The notes beneath the pieces were generated by a model that saw nothing but the letters and a program-made list of their open reading frames with translations, had not been told where the DNA came from and did not search any database. 41,872 bases of DNA from JAIRVZ01 sp031553755 (lineage in GTDB: Bacteria > Bacteroidota > Bacteroidia > Bacteroidales > Azobacteroidaceae): contig JAVBKZ010000029.1 of assembly GCA_031553755.1 (NCBI GenBank), forward strand, positions 1 through 41,872, written 5' to 3'. Of this stretch, positions 25,620 through 33,855 are shown piece after piece. The translations under genes and the position numbers were made by a program. Each line of letters opens with the position of its first letter. The stretch's first letter is position 1.

Positions 25620-26378
25620 ATGTTTTTAAAAAGATTATTCAGTTTATTGGTAGTGCTAACATTTGTCATCAACCTGATCGCGCAAGAAAACACGAATATC
25701 CAACAAGCCGTTTCCGCCTATTCGAAAGGAGATTATTCCAAAGCAGCGGAATTATATGAAAATGAATTGAAAGAGAAAGGAGAATCTGCCGGAATTTATT
25801 ACAATATTGGTAATTGTTATTATAAAATGAATAAAATTGCCGAAGCGATTCTCAATTACGAACGTTCATTATTACTGAATCCGGGAGATGGAGATACTCG
25901 TTTTAATCTCGAAATAGCAAGATTAAAAACCGTTGATAAAATCGAACCCGTCGGTAGTTTTTTTGTTTCGGAATGGTTGAAATCGTTGCAAAATATTTTA
26001 GATACAAACTCATGGGCAAAAATTGGAATTTTTACTTTCTTGTTACTTATAGGCTGCTTGGTTCTTTTCTTTTTCTCACGAAAAATTATCCTGAAAAAAT
26101 CGGGATTTTACATGGGAATCGCATGCTTGATTATTTCAATCGCGGCTAATTTTTTTTCATATAATCAAAAACAAAAATTGTCCGACAGGAATACAGCTAT
26201 CGTTTTTGCTCCTACAGTTACCATTAAAAGTTCTCCCGATAACAGCGGAAACGACCTTTTCGTTCTACATGAAGGAACTAAAATCACTATCAAAAGTAAA
26301 TTAAGCGGATGGAGTGAAATCCAAATCGCAGACGGAAACGTGGGTTGGATAAAAGACTCTGATATTGAAATGATATAA
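25620..26378 (+). CDS. batE: BatE, TPR-SH3 membrane protein
   Basis: A 252-residue protein with a signal sequence (1-21), two tetratricopeptide repeats (about 24-95, GDYSKAAELYENELKEKGESAGIYYNIGNCYYKMNK), two transmembrane helices (about 133-152 and 160-178) and a C-terminal bacterial SH3-like domain (about 190-250, VTIKSSPDNSGNDLFVLHEGTKITI...GWSEIQIADGNVGWIKDSDIE). Last gene of the bat cluster, 14 bases after batD, with AGGAGG-like bases (AAAGGAGG) in the gap that are unusually close to a Shine-Dalgarno site for this phylum. It ends 24 bp from the convergent glsB. Confidence 0.92.
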   Translation: MFLKRLFSLLVVLTFVINLIAQENTNIQQAVSAYSKGDYSKAAELYENELKEKGESAGIYYNIGNCYYKMNKIAEAILNYERSLLLNPGDGDTRFNLEIARLKTVDKIEPVGSFFVSEWLKSLQNILDTNSWAKIGIFTFLLLIGCLVLFFFSRKIILKKSGFYMGIACLIISIAANFFSYNQKQKLSDRNTAIVFAPTVTIKSSPDNSGNDLFVLHEGTKITIKSKLSGWSEIQIADGNVGWIKDSDIEMI

Positions 26379-26402
26379 ATACGATAAAAAATTATCTTCG
26401 CG

Positions 26403-27401
26403 TCAATCGCACCACTTATCACTCATTGCCATCCTGATTCTATTTAATAATCGTTTTGAAGGTTTTTCTTTCAAAAACGATTCGATATGGCGTTGCTTTT
26501 TCTCTTCAAAAATTTCATCGAATTTAATCAGGATTCCGGTTTCTTCCACATGTCCGAACTCTTCGTTAATCGCAGTACCAAAGACTTTCATCGTGGGAGA
26601 AAGGCTCATATATGCGTTTACCAACGGAGGAATATTTATTTCAAATTTGCGAACTTCAGCGTTAAGGATTTTATAATCTTCTTTATAAGTTTTTCCACAA
26701 AAAAGATCTTTCATTTTTTCATAATCAGTACCCGTTTGCAACGCGCAAATCGGATTAACTAACAAACCTTTATCTGAAAAATATTTATTGAGAAAATAAA
26801 GAATCATATTCCGGGCTTCGGTATTGTAAGTGTTATACATGGTAACTTTACCGAAATAATATTTTAAGGAATTGTCTATCACTGACAAAGCTCCTAAACC
26901 GTCCCATAAATTATCCAAAGCGAATATTCCTTTTCTATTTAAGACTCCCGATTGATAATCTAAAGAAACAAAAGAGCGTCCTAATTCAACGGTATAAGGG
27001 AGATAATTATTTATAAATTTTTGAGAAAAGCGGAACAGTTCGGATGTCGCAAGATTAATTGGCTGTCCGGTTTCTCCAAATACGACTTCATTTCCACAGA
27101 GAAACCTGTATCCTCCAAGTATTTCTTCTCCTTCCGGATCCCATACGATCAATTGCCTGTAGGGATTATCCATCGTATCAAAAGCGTCTAAATCACAACT
27201 TAACCCAGACCCTCCACCATAGTAACGAAATGCGATTTCACGCAAACGCCCAACTTCTTTCATTAAATTAGGAGCATTATGAGCCGTGAAAAGATAAATC
27301 TCATTACCGGATTTATTTGTCTTCCTCAACAATTTATTCGCCTTTAATTCCGACTTTATTAATTTTTTGTCTACTTTGGGAATAATTTCTTCCATACTCA
27401 C
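26403..27401 (-). CDS. glsB: Glycine lipid N-acyltransferase (GNAT/OlsB family)
   Basis: A 332-residue OlsB-like acyltransferase, with the hemolysin-like GNAT core: LREIAFRYYGGGSG, a DLDAFD motif, RQLIVWDPEGEEILGGYRFL and ELGRSFVSLDYQSG. In Bacteroides the corresponding glsB-glsA pair makes glycine (and related) lipids: GlsB N-acylates glycine from an acyl carrier, and GlsA adds the second chain by O-acylation. Here the two genes are adjacent with six bases between them, GlsA first in transcription. I use the name by homology and gene pairing; the amino acid accepted is not shown by the sequence. Confidence 0.82.
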   Translation of the reverse strand: MSMEEIIPKVDKKLIKSELKANKLLRKTNKSGNEIYLFTAHNAPNLMKEVGRLREIAFRYYGGGSGLSCDLDAFDTMDNPYRQLIVWDPEGEEILGGYRFLCGNEVVFGETGQPINLATSELFRFSQKFINNYLPYTVELGRSFVSLDYQSGVLNRKGIFALDNLWDGLGALSVIDNSLKYYFGKVTMYNTYNTEARNMILYFLNKYFSDKGLLVNPICALQTGTDYEKMKDLFCGKTYKEDYKILNAEVRKFEINIPPLVNAYMSLSPTMKVFGTAINEEFGHVEETGILIKFDEIFEEKKQRHIESFLKEKPSKRLLNRIRMAMSDKWCD

Positions 27402-27407
27402 ATTGAA

Positions 27408-28226
27408 TTACTTTTTCTCTAAGCCGTATATCCTATTTTTTACATCTTGCGCCCATTCTAAAGCGGTTTTTGAAGAATCAAATAATTGCCATTGAATAGG
27501 TTTCCCAAAACGAATCATGAATGTAGATCCTTTACTTTTGAACATTTCACGTGGCAAAAATAACATTTCTATGTTGAATTTTATGCCTAAAAACTTCCTA
27601 AAATTCGCTAATTGATAAAAAAAAGTCGAATTTTGAGCCTGGAAGTACACTGGGATCACATTTCGTTGATAAGCAACCGACTTTACGATGAACATTTTTT
27701 TCCATTCAAGATCTTTTATTTCTCCATTTTGCTTCCTCGAACAAAGTCCGGCGGGAAAAGTTATTATCTGATTTTCAGAATCGAACGCGTTGTTAATCGT
27801 TTCCGCAATATTTTTGGCTTGAGCGCCATGTTTATTGATCGGAATAAAAATATTTCGCAAAGGTTCTATAAAATACAAAATATCATTTACCAAATATTTT
27901 ATTTTTCCCTGATATTTTTCTCCTAAAAAAGCTGAAAGACATATTCCATCCAATCCTCCCAACGGATGATTAGATACGAAAATAAATTTTTCATCATTTT
28001 CAGGAATATTTTCAATTCCTTCTATTTGCAGTTTTATTCCAAAATACTCCACGGCATTCTTCATAAAATCCACACCTTCCGCTTCATTATTTTTATTCAA
28101 AAAATCATTCAATCCATCTTGGCAAATCAAACGTTTCAGCCAATTTATTACGAATCGCGGTATTTTTTTATATGCTTCAGGCGCTTTTGTTTTTAAAGTT
28201 TTTTCAATATCAATTCTAAAACCCAT
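27408..28226 (-). CDS. glsA: Glycine lipid O-acyltransferase (PlsC family)
   Basis: A 272-residue PlsC-type acyltransferase. The catalytic NHxxxxD motif is NHPLGGLD (Asn86, His87, Asp93) and FPAGLCSRKQNGEIKDLEWKKMF carries the conserved downstream block. This pattern, NHPLGG, marks the OlsA/GlsA side of the family, not glycerol-phosphate acyltransferases. It should transfer the second fatty acid to the hydroxyl of the N-acyl product made by the neighbour GlsB. It probably forms a unit with glsB and perhaps with the tcdA-like gene upstream, which ends 26 bp away. Confidence 0.83.
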   Translation of the reverse strand: MGFRIDIEKTLKTKAPEAYKKIPRFVINWLKRLICQDGLNDFLNKNNEAEGVDFMKNAVEYFGIKLQIEGIENIPENDEKFIFVSNHPLGGLDGICLSAFLGEKYQGKIKYLVNDILYFIEPLRNIFIPINKHGAQAKNIAETINNAFDSENQIITFPAGLCSRKQNGEIKDLEWKKMFIVKSVAYQRNVIPVYFQAQNSTFFYQLANFRKFLGIKFNIEMLFLPREMFKSKGSTFMIRFGKPIQWQLFDSSKTALEWAQDVKNRIYGLEKK

Positions 28227-28252
28227 GCTAATCTTCTTTATATACCTTTAAT

Positions 28253-28969
28253 TCACATTTTTCTCAATTTTTCAATAATATATTGCGTCATATAACAGCC
28301 AAACACTGCGGGAAGATATGAAATTGTCCCTAACGATGATTTTTTATTTTCTTCATCAACTAATACTATCGATTCTTTTCTTACGGTTTCAGAAGAAAAA
28401 ACTACTGGTAATCCTTTTTTAATGCCCATATCTTTCAATCTTTTCCTCACTACTTTTGCCAAAGTACATTGATATGTTTTTGAAATATCGATAATTTCTA
28501 TTTTAGAGATATCTATCTTTCCTCCTGCTCCCATCGCTGAAATTATAGGGATATGGAAATTTATCGCGTTATAAATTAAAGAAATTTTGGGACTGACAGA
28601 ATCTATCGCATCCGCTATAAAATCAAATTTATTGAGAGTTAACAATTCTACAATTCGGTCTTCTTTTAAAAATTCAGTCAAAGTTACAATATTTACCCCG
28701 GGATTGATATCTTTTAAACGATTTTGCATCAATATGGCTTTCGATTGTCCCATTGTTGAGTGTAAAGCCTGCAATTGTCGATTAATATTACCGGGCTGCA
28801 CTGTATCAGCATCTACAATCGTCAAATTTCCTATACCTGCCCGGCACAACATTTCAGCGACATATCCTCCTACTCCACCCAGCCCAACAACTAAAACATG
28901 TGACGTTCTAAGCCGCTTCAAATCTGTCTCTCCAATCAATAATTCCGTTCGCTCCTGCCAGTCAATCAT
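28253..28969 (-). CDS. tcdA: tRNA threonylcarbamoyladenosine dehydratase
   Basis: A 238-residue E1-like/ThiF-family enzyme. The nucleotide-binding loop is GLGGVGG (29-35), followed by VDADTVQPGNINRQ with the conserved Asn-Arg-Gln. ADAIDSVSPKISLI and SAMGAGGKIDISKI are typical of TcdA, which cyclises the t6A base at tRNA position 37 using ATP. The C-terminus SYLPAVFGCYMTQYIIEKL also fits that family. Slightly shorter than the E. coli enzyme. MoeB/ThiF are less likely because the zinc-binding CxxC pairs and the C-terminal domain of those proteins are missing. Confidence 0.85.
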   Translation of the reverse strand: MIDWQERTELLIGETDLKRLRTSHVLVVGLGGVGGYVAEMLCRAGIGNLTIVDADTVQPGNINRQLQALHSTMGQSKAILMQNRLKDINPGVNIVTLTEFLKEDRIVELLTLNKFDFIADAIDSVSPKISLIYNAINFHIPIISAMGAGGKIDISKIEIIDISKTYQCTLAKVVRKRLKDMGIKKGLPVVFSSETVRKESIVLVDEENKKSSLGTISYLPAVFGCYMTQYIIEKLRKM

Positions 28970-29077
28970 TTTGTTTTAAATTGTTAATATTTATATATTT
29001 TATATAATTTTTTTATTTTTTACGTATTATTATTCATTATTAAGCTTACAAAGTATTTCATGATTAATAATTTTCAT

Positions 29078-29085
29078 TAATTTTG
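29078..29085 (+). promoter_or_regulatory. Candidate promoter of the cysteine-rich protein
   Basis: TAATTTTG fits TAnnTTTG and lies 44 bases upstream of the ATG. The -33 region is not clear. Confidence 0.45.
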
Positions 29086-29129
29086 TCACAAAGTTCATAA
29101 AAAAATTAATCACATTATATTATTTCAAC

Positions 29130-29348
29130 ATGAAAAAGTTATTATTATCGTTAGCCATCATGTTCGCTTTGGGAACAACTACTTCTGTTATGGCACAAGA
29201 CACTAAAAAGGAGTGCTGTGGAAAAAAAGAGAAAGTAGAATGTTGCAAAACAACATGTGAAAAAAATTGTTGCAAAAAATCTGAAGGAGGAAAAGAAACT
29301 TGTTGCACCAAAAAGAATGACTGCAAACAATCCTGCGGAAAAAAGTAA
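29130..29348 (+). CDS. Small exported cysteine-rich protein
   Basis: A 72-residue protein with a clear signal peptide (MKKLLLSLAIMFALG..., cleavage near VMAQ at residue 23) and a mature part of about 50 residues that holds 11 cysteines, mostly as CC pairs (ECC, ECC, NCC, TCC) among Lys and Glu, ending KQSCGKK. No known domain is recognised. Such composition suggests metal binding (metallothionein-like) or a disulfide-linked peptide; either is inference. It has its own promoter and a terminator-like inverted repeat after it, so it is an independent gene. Reading frames on the opposite strand over the same bases are shadows with Phe/Ser-rich composition. Confidence 0.78.
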   Translation: MKKLLLSLAIMFALGTTTSVMAQDTKKECCGKKEKVECCKTTCEKNCCKKSEGGKETCCTKKNDCKQSCGKK

Positions 29349-29364
29349 AGACATTACAACTCAA

Positions 29365-29424
29365 AAATATGCCAATGTGCGATGAAAATCTATCATGATT
29401 TTTTGCCGACACATTGGCATATTT
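29365..29424. terminator. Long inverted repeat between convergent genes
   Basis: AAATATGCCAATGTG (29365-29379) and CACATTGGCATATTT (29410-29424) are perfect 15-bp arms around a 30-bp loop. It lies between two convergent genes and may serve as terminator for both, although the following T-run is weak. The arm sequence recurs at 11672-11756. Confidence 0.6.
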
Positions 29425-29445
29425 ATTTTAAAATTATATATAAAA

Positions 29446-30426
29446 TCAGTCTCTGTTAGAAAAATATTTCATAAACTGGACACGTTCATACAGCGACGGA
29501 TCTACAATATTAGAATAATTTAACCTTCCCCTGAATTCATCAATAGACTTTAAATTCATCGAAAGCATCCATTCTTCAATACTCCGCGTAATTTGGCCTA
29601 TTACTTCGTTTCCATGCTGATAAATAGTACTACATAATTCGACGGCGAAAGCTCCGGCTAAAATGCATTTCAATACATCTTCCCATTCGTGTATCCCGGT
29701 AGAAGCGATTAAAGGAATTTGCGGAACACTGCCGGAAACAATACCTATCCACCGCAATGTATCCGCAATATCGGAGTGAGAGCTAAAAACTTGCCCCGAT
29801 ACTATTTGCAATTTATTGATATCTATATCCGGTTGATAAAAACGATTAAATAACACAACTCCGGATGCTCCGTTTGCATAAAGTTTATTTACTAACCGGG
29901 GAATATTCCCGGAATATTTGCCTATTTTAATAGAAATAGGAATATTTACTATTTCCTTTACTTTATTGAGGATGTTGATATATACAAGTTCTTCGTCTTC
30001 AGGATTTCCATTAATATCCGTATGGAGCATAAAGACATTCAATTCTATGGCGTCTGCTCCCGCCATTTCTATTTGATGAGCAAATTCGATCCAAGTGTCC
30101 GATTTATAACAATTTATACTTGCTATTATAGGAATTGAGCAACTGGATTTAGCTTCCTGTATTGTTTTAAGATAATCCGATACTTCATGTTTTTTCACAT
30201 ATTCCCTGATATAGTCATTGGCTTCAGGATAATCGGAACCTTCCAACATCCAATAAGACTGTATATAAATCTGTTCTTCAAACAAAGACTTCATCACGAC
30301 AGCTCCCGCTCCCGCTTTTTCCAACTCTTTAATTTTCTCTACTCCATCCGAGAGCCCGGAACTGGCTACTACAATAGGATTTTTGATAGAGATTCCCGCA
30401 TATCTTGTTTTCAATAAATTTTTCAT
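29446..30426 (-). CDS. Dihydroorotate dehydrogenase-like flavoprotein
   Basis: A TIM-barrel flavoprotein of the dihydroorotate dehydrogenase family, about 326 residues from MKNLLKTRYAGISIKNPIVVASSG; the frame extends six codons further upstream but that start is not conserved. FMN-phosphate and barrel motifs are visible: GAGAVVMKSLFEEQI, IPIIASINCY, ADAIELNVFM, PISIKIGKYSGNIP and IASTGIHEWEDVLKCILAGAFAVELCS. The catalytic base position differs from true PyrD (NISCPN is replaced by ELNVFM), so it is better called PyrD-like with unknown substrate; a separate pyrD is expected elsewhere. It is the last gene of the engB-DUF4494-yggS group. Confidence 0.8.
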   Translation of the reverse strand: MKNLLKTRYAGISIKNPIVVASSGLSDGVEKIKELEKAGAGAVVMKSLFEEQIYIQSYWMLEGSDYPEANDYIREYVKKHEVSDYLKTIQEAKSSCSIPIIASINCYKSDTWIEFAHQIEMAGADAIELNVFMLHTDINGNPEDEELVYINILNKVKEIVNIPISIKIGKYSGNIPRLVNKLYANGASGVVLFNRFYQPDIDINKLQIVSGQVFSSHSDIADTLRWIGIVSGSVPQIPLIASTGIHEWEDVLKCILAGAFAVELCSTIYQHGNEVIGQITRSIEEWMLSMNLKSIDEFRGRLNYSNIVDPSLYERVQFMKYFSNRD

Positions 30427-30468
30427 ATAGTTACGCTTAAACATGAATGTTTTAACATGACAAAACTA

Positions 30469-31140
30469 TTAAATAAATCCTCTTTCTCCAAATATTTTAC
30501 TTCCAACGCGAACAAGCGTACTTCCTTCTTCAATCGCAATCAGATAATCATCGCTCATTCCAAGCGACAATTCTTTAAATGAGTCGCATGATTTAAAAAA
30601 TCCGTGTTTTAATTCATTGAAAAACAAAGCGATTTTCCTGAATTCGGAACGAATCTGAGATTCATTATCCGTAAAAGTTGCCATGCCCATTAAACCACAG
30701 ATTTCTACGTTTGAACAAGATTTATACGTTCCTTTTTCTAAAAAGTTCAAACATTCTTCTTCTGTAAATCCGAATTTTGTTTCTTCTTTAGCGATATGTA
30801 TTTGAAGTAATACGTTTATTTTTCGACCGGTTTTCCTTGCTTCTTTGTTGATTTCTAAAAATAATTTTTCACTATCTACGGCATGAATCAGGTTTACAAA
30901 AGGAAGTATATATTTTATTTTATTTGTTTGTAAATGACCAATAAAATGCCATTCTATATCTTTCGGTAAAAGTTCATATTTTTCAAATAATTCCTGTACC
31001 TTGCTTTCCCCGAATATTTTTTGTCCGGCCTCGTATGCCTCCATTATTATCTCCGGAGAATGAAATTTAGAAACCGCCACCAAACGCGTTTGTTGAGGTA
31101 GGTTGTTCCAAACATTTTGTAATTGACCGGAAATATTCAT
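30469..31140 (-). CDS. yggS: PLP homeostasis protein, YggS/PROSC family
   Basis: A 223-residue YggS-family protein that binds pyridoxal 5'-phosphate without known catalysis and buffers free PLP. The PLP lysine is in LVAVSKFHS (Lys25), and FGESKVQEL, WHFIGHLQTNK, LMGMATF and the final LSLGMSDDYLIAIEEGSTLVRVGSKIFGER are all family signatures. Length is normal. Its start lies three bases after the DUF4494 stop, so the two are almost certainly cotranscribed. Confidence 0.95.
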   Translation of the reverse strand: MNISGQLQNVWNNLPQQTRLVAVSKFHSPEIIMEAYEAGQKIFGESKVQELFEKYELLPKDIEWHFIGHLQTNKIKYILPFVNLIHAVDSEKLFLEINKEARKTGRKINVLLQIHIAKEETKFGFTEEECLNFLEKGTYKSCSNVEICGLMGMATFTDNESQIRSEFRKIALFFNELKHGFFKSCDSFKELSLGMSDDYLIAIEEGSTLVRVGSKIFGERGFI

Positions 31141-31143
31141 TTT

Positions 31144-31575
31144 TTATTTTTCAGTCGAAAAAGGAAATACGTCCATCAGCATTGTTTCTGTTACCGACGC
31201 GATGGTATAATCCGACATTGTTCCTTTCATTCCTTCTTCTAATACGGCAATCGCTTCTTTGATGTCGGAAGCCTGGGCTAACATTTGTACCGCGGTTTTC
31301 TTTTCCGCTCCGCTTTTTTCGTCTAAAGTGATATAAAACACTTTGATTCTATAATAACGGTCTCCATTTTCATTAAAAAAAAGTTCGGCAATGCGGGCGC
31401 GTTTGATATCGGAAATTGTGAACTCTCCCGAAATAAACGGTTTCATTTCTTCAATTATGCGGGCTTCCGCTTCCGTAAACGACAACGCATCAACCAGATA
31501 TGGCTCCGAAACTTTTTTTGCCGCGCCATTCTCCATTACTTTTTCATAAGATACTTTACATTCAAACCAATTCAT
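31144..31575 (-). CDS. DUF4494 protein
   Basis: A 143-residue cytoplasmic protein of the DUF4494 family, restricted as far as I know to Bacteroidota and of unknown function. MNWFECKVSYEKVMENGAAKKV is the typical opening, with TEAEARIIEEMKP and RYYRIKVFYITLDEKSGAEKKT in the middle. It lies in a tight series with yggS (three bases) and engB (three bases), an arrangement that suggests translation- or growth-linked housekeeping, but the sequence does not show a mechanism. Confidence 0.88.
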   Translation of the reverse strand: MNWFECKVSYEKVMENGAAKKVSEPYLVDALSFTEAEARIIEEMKPFISGEFTISDIKRARIAELFFNENGDRYYRIKVFYITLDEKSGAEKKTAVQMLAQASDIKEAIAVLEEGMKGTMSDYTIASVTETMLMDVFPFSTEK

Positions 31576-31578
31576 TGT

Positions 31579-32178
31579 CTATTTTGTTGTTTTATTTATT
31601 TCTTCTATATAATTCAATAACTCCTCACGTCCTTTTTTATTTTCTGAAGATGTAAAAAACATCAATGGTAATTCTTCCCATGTTTCGAGCAATTTTTGTT
31701 TATATTTTTCTACATTTTCATTGAGACGGCTTTGCGATATTTTATCCGATTTTGTAAATATGATAACAAAAGGGATTCCGTTTTCACCTAAAGATTCTAT
31801 AAATTCCAAATCTATTTTTTGGGCTTCATGCCGGCAATCAATCAATACAAACAACAACGTCATTTGCATTCTGTTTTCTAAATAAGTATTGATGATTTGT
31901 TCTATTTTTTCCCGGCCTTTTTTTCCTCGTTGAGCATATCCATAACCCGGCAAATCTACGATATACCATTCTTCATTGATCGTAAAATGATTGATTAACT
32001 GAGTTTTTCCGGGTGTAGAAGAAGTCATTGCCAAACCTTTTTTCCCTGTCAACATGTTGATAAGGGAAGATTTCCCCACGTTAGACCTTCCGATAAACGC
32101 GTATTCAGGTTTTCCGTCTTGCGGACATTTATTTATATCTGTATTACTAATAAGAAATTCTGCCGACTTTATATTCAT
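31579..32178 (-). CDS. engB: Ribosome biogenesis GTPase EngB (YihA/YsxC)
   Basis: A 199-residue GTPase needed for large ribosomal subunit assembly. G1 is GRSNVGKSS (30-38), the G2 region is TSSTPGKTQ, G3 is DLPGYGYA, G4 is TKSD and G5 is FTSSENKKG. Length matches the family. First gene of the engB-DUF4494-yggS-PyrD-like group; a strong TAnnTTTG promoter box lies 20 bases before the ATG. Confidence 0.96.
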   Translation of the reverse strand: MNIKSAEFLISNTDINKCPQDGKPEYAFIGRSNVGKSSLINMLTGKKGLAMTSSTPGKTQLINHFTINEEWYIVDLPGYGYAQRGKKGREKIEQIINTYLENRMQMTLLFVLIDCRHEAQKIDLEFIESLGENGIPFVIIFTKSDKISQSRLNENVEKYKQKLLETWEELPLMFFTSSENKKGREELLNYIEEINKTTK

Positions 32179-32197
32179 TGATCATAAAAATGAAATA

Positions 32198-32205
32198 CAA
32201 AGATA
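32198..32205 (-). promoter_or_regulatory. engB operon promoter (-7 box)
   Basis: TATCTTTG on the minus strand, 20 bases from the engB ATG, so the untranslated leader would be very short (about 13 bases). The same box precedes the DUF4143 ATPase. Confidence 0.65.
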
Positions 32206-32243
32206 GATAATTATTTTTTTCATTTTCATTAAAAATTAAAAAA

Positions 32244-32279
32244 CAAAAAAACTCCCCAACGAATAAACGCTGGAGAGTT
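32244..32279 (-). terminator. Intrinsic terminator after the iron-sulfur protein gene
   Basis: On the minus strand AACTCTCCA pairs with TTGGGGAGTT around GCGTTTATTCG, followed by TTTTTTTG. It lies 22 bases past the stop codon of the gene at 32301. Confidence 0.8.
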
Positions 32280-32300
32280 ACATAATATCGCTATCTGAAT

Positions 32301-33851
32301 TTAAAACCCAAAATCTATTTCTTCCACTTCTTCGACTTTTTCGTATTCAGGTTTTTCCACTTTTTGATGTGTCGCGTTCGCGATGATGTGGATGGCTCTT
32401 TGCGGACGGGCGGGACAAATATATTCGCATCCTCCGCAACCGACACAAATATCGGGGGTTACATGAGGTATTCGCAGGGAATCTTTATAGGGTATCATTT
32501 TAACTGCCTGAGTCGGACAGTGTTCTGAACATGCTCCACAATCTGTTTCATCGATATAAACGACACATCGTTCGCGTTCGAATTTGGCGATTCCTAATTG
32601 AGTCGTTATTTTTTCTTCTTTCGCAAGAGGCACTAAAGCATGATTCGGACATACTTCCGAGCAAATCGTACATTCATAATTGCAATAGCCTTTTGTGTAA
32701 ACCAACTGAGGTTTCAACAAATAATCGAAACCATATCTTAATCCGGAAGGTTGAATGATCTGATTCGGGCATTTTACGACACAAAGGTGACAAGCGCTAC
32801 ATTTTTCCTCAAATCGTTTGATATTTTTCGCTCCGGGAGGTAAAATGGGTTGATTTCTTACATGTTCTTGATTATTGCTATTTTTCGTACATCCTGATAA
32901 AACAAAAGGCGTTGTCGTTAAAATAGATGCCGATAACGAAAGAAAATTTCTCCTGGAAGGTGATTCTTGATTGTCTATTTTCATTCGCGGCTCTTGTTTT
33001 TTTTTTTGAAATTGTTTCAACGATACCGGATTAAATTGGTATTTCAATCCTCCTTTTTTGCAAGAAGATAAACAGTTAAAACAATTTACACAGCGCGGAA
33101 CATCAGCCTTTTGTTCTTTACTATTGATACATTCGGATTTACAAACCCTTTCACACTGTCCGCAACTGTTACACGCTTCTTTATTAAATGTTATCCTGAA
33201 TAAAGAAAAATGAGAAATCAGCCTCAACGAACTACCTACGGGACACAGCGTATTGCAAAATAAACGTCCTCTTGTAACTGATAAAACCACGAATAATAAT
33301 AAAATCAGAATAGAAATTATCAATGCCGACAACGTCACATTAGCGATAGTGACATGATAAAGCGTATAGTTGTTTACTAACATCAATCCATCGGTTAATA
33401 AATTATTCACAAAAACAACCGTTGGTTGAAATAAATTAGCAGCTATCCGTCCGAAATTACTATATGGATCTAATAACAACAATACGTTAGGTAGGGCGAC
33501 AGAAAGTCCTAATAAAATAAAGGGAAGAATATTTTGAGGTTTCTTATAACTGAACCAACGTTTTTGTTTGTTTTTTTTGAGTTTTCCCCGTTTTGAAATC
33601 CTGATAAAAAAATCTTGTAAAATTCCGGCCGGACAAATAAAGGAACAGTATATCCTTCCAAAAAGGAGCGTAAACAAAATCCAAAATACAACAATAAATA
33701 TCATTCCGCCTAATATGGCAGGAACTAATTGCAAATGGAATAAACTATGAATTTCATTAGGTAGAATTCCCCGAAAATCGACAAAAAATAATGTGGTTAA
33801 CAAAAAGAATAACGATGCGGCAATAACGCGTGCCGTTTTTAGTATATTCAT
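32301..33851 (-). CDS. NapH-NapG-like membrane iron-sulfur fusion protein
   Basis: A 516-residue fusion. Residues 1-205 resemble NapH/NosR-type membrane ferredoxins, with about five transmembrane helices and the paired CSFICPAG and CNTLCPVG cysteine motifs. Residues 220-265 hold two 4Fe-4S clusters (CNSCGQCERVC, CVNCFNCLSSC). At about 300-325 there is an internal Tat-like and lipobox-like segment, SRRNFLSLSASILTTTPFVL followed by SGC. The C-terminal half carries more ferredoxin motifs (CSACHLCVVKCP, CTICSEVCP, CGACSEHCP, CVGCGGCEYICP), as in NapG. Such proteins pass electrons from menaquinol to periplasmic or membrane partners. It is paired with the Tat-exported DUF362 gene four bases upstream, a recurring pairing. 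The final partner reductase is not in this window. Confidence 0.85.
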   Translation of the reverse strand: MNILKTARVIAASLFFLLTTLFFVDFRGILPNEIHSLFHLQLVPAILGGMIFIVVFWILFTLLFGRIYCSFICPAGILQDFFIRISKRGKLKKNKQKRWFSYKKPQNILPFILLGLSVALPNVLLLLDPYSNFGRIAANLFQPTVVFVNNLLTDGLMLVNNYTLYHVTIANVTLSALIISILILLLFVVLSVTRGRLFCNTLCPVGSSLRLISHFSLFRITFNKEACNSCGQCERVCKSECINSKEQKADVPRCVNCFNCLSSCKKGGLKYQFNPVSLKQFQKKKQEPRMKIDNQESPSRRNFLSLSASILTTTPFVLSGCTKNSNNQEHVRNQPILPPGAKNIKRFEEKCSACHLCVVKCPNQIIQPSGLRYGFDYLLKPQLVYTKGYCNYECTICSEVCPNHALVPLAKEEKITTQLGIAKFERERCVVYIDETDCGACSEHCPTQAVKMIPYKDSLRIPHVTPDICVGCGGCEYICPARPQRAIHIIANATHQKVEKPEYEKVEEVEEIDFGF

Positions 33852-33855
33852 AATG

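Noticed and set aside
29120..29412. Three minus-strand frames rich in Phe and Ser
   Set aside because: They mirror the cysteine- and lysine-rich small protein on the plus strand, which has a signal peptide and promoter.
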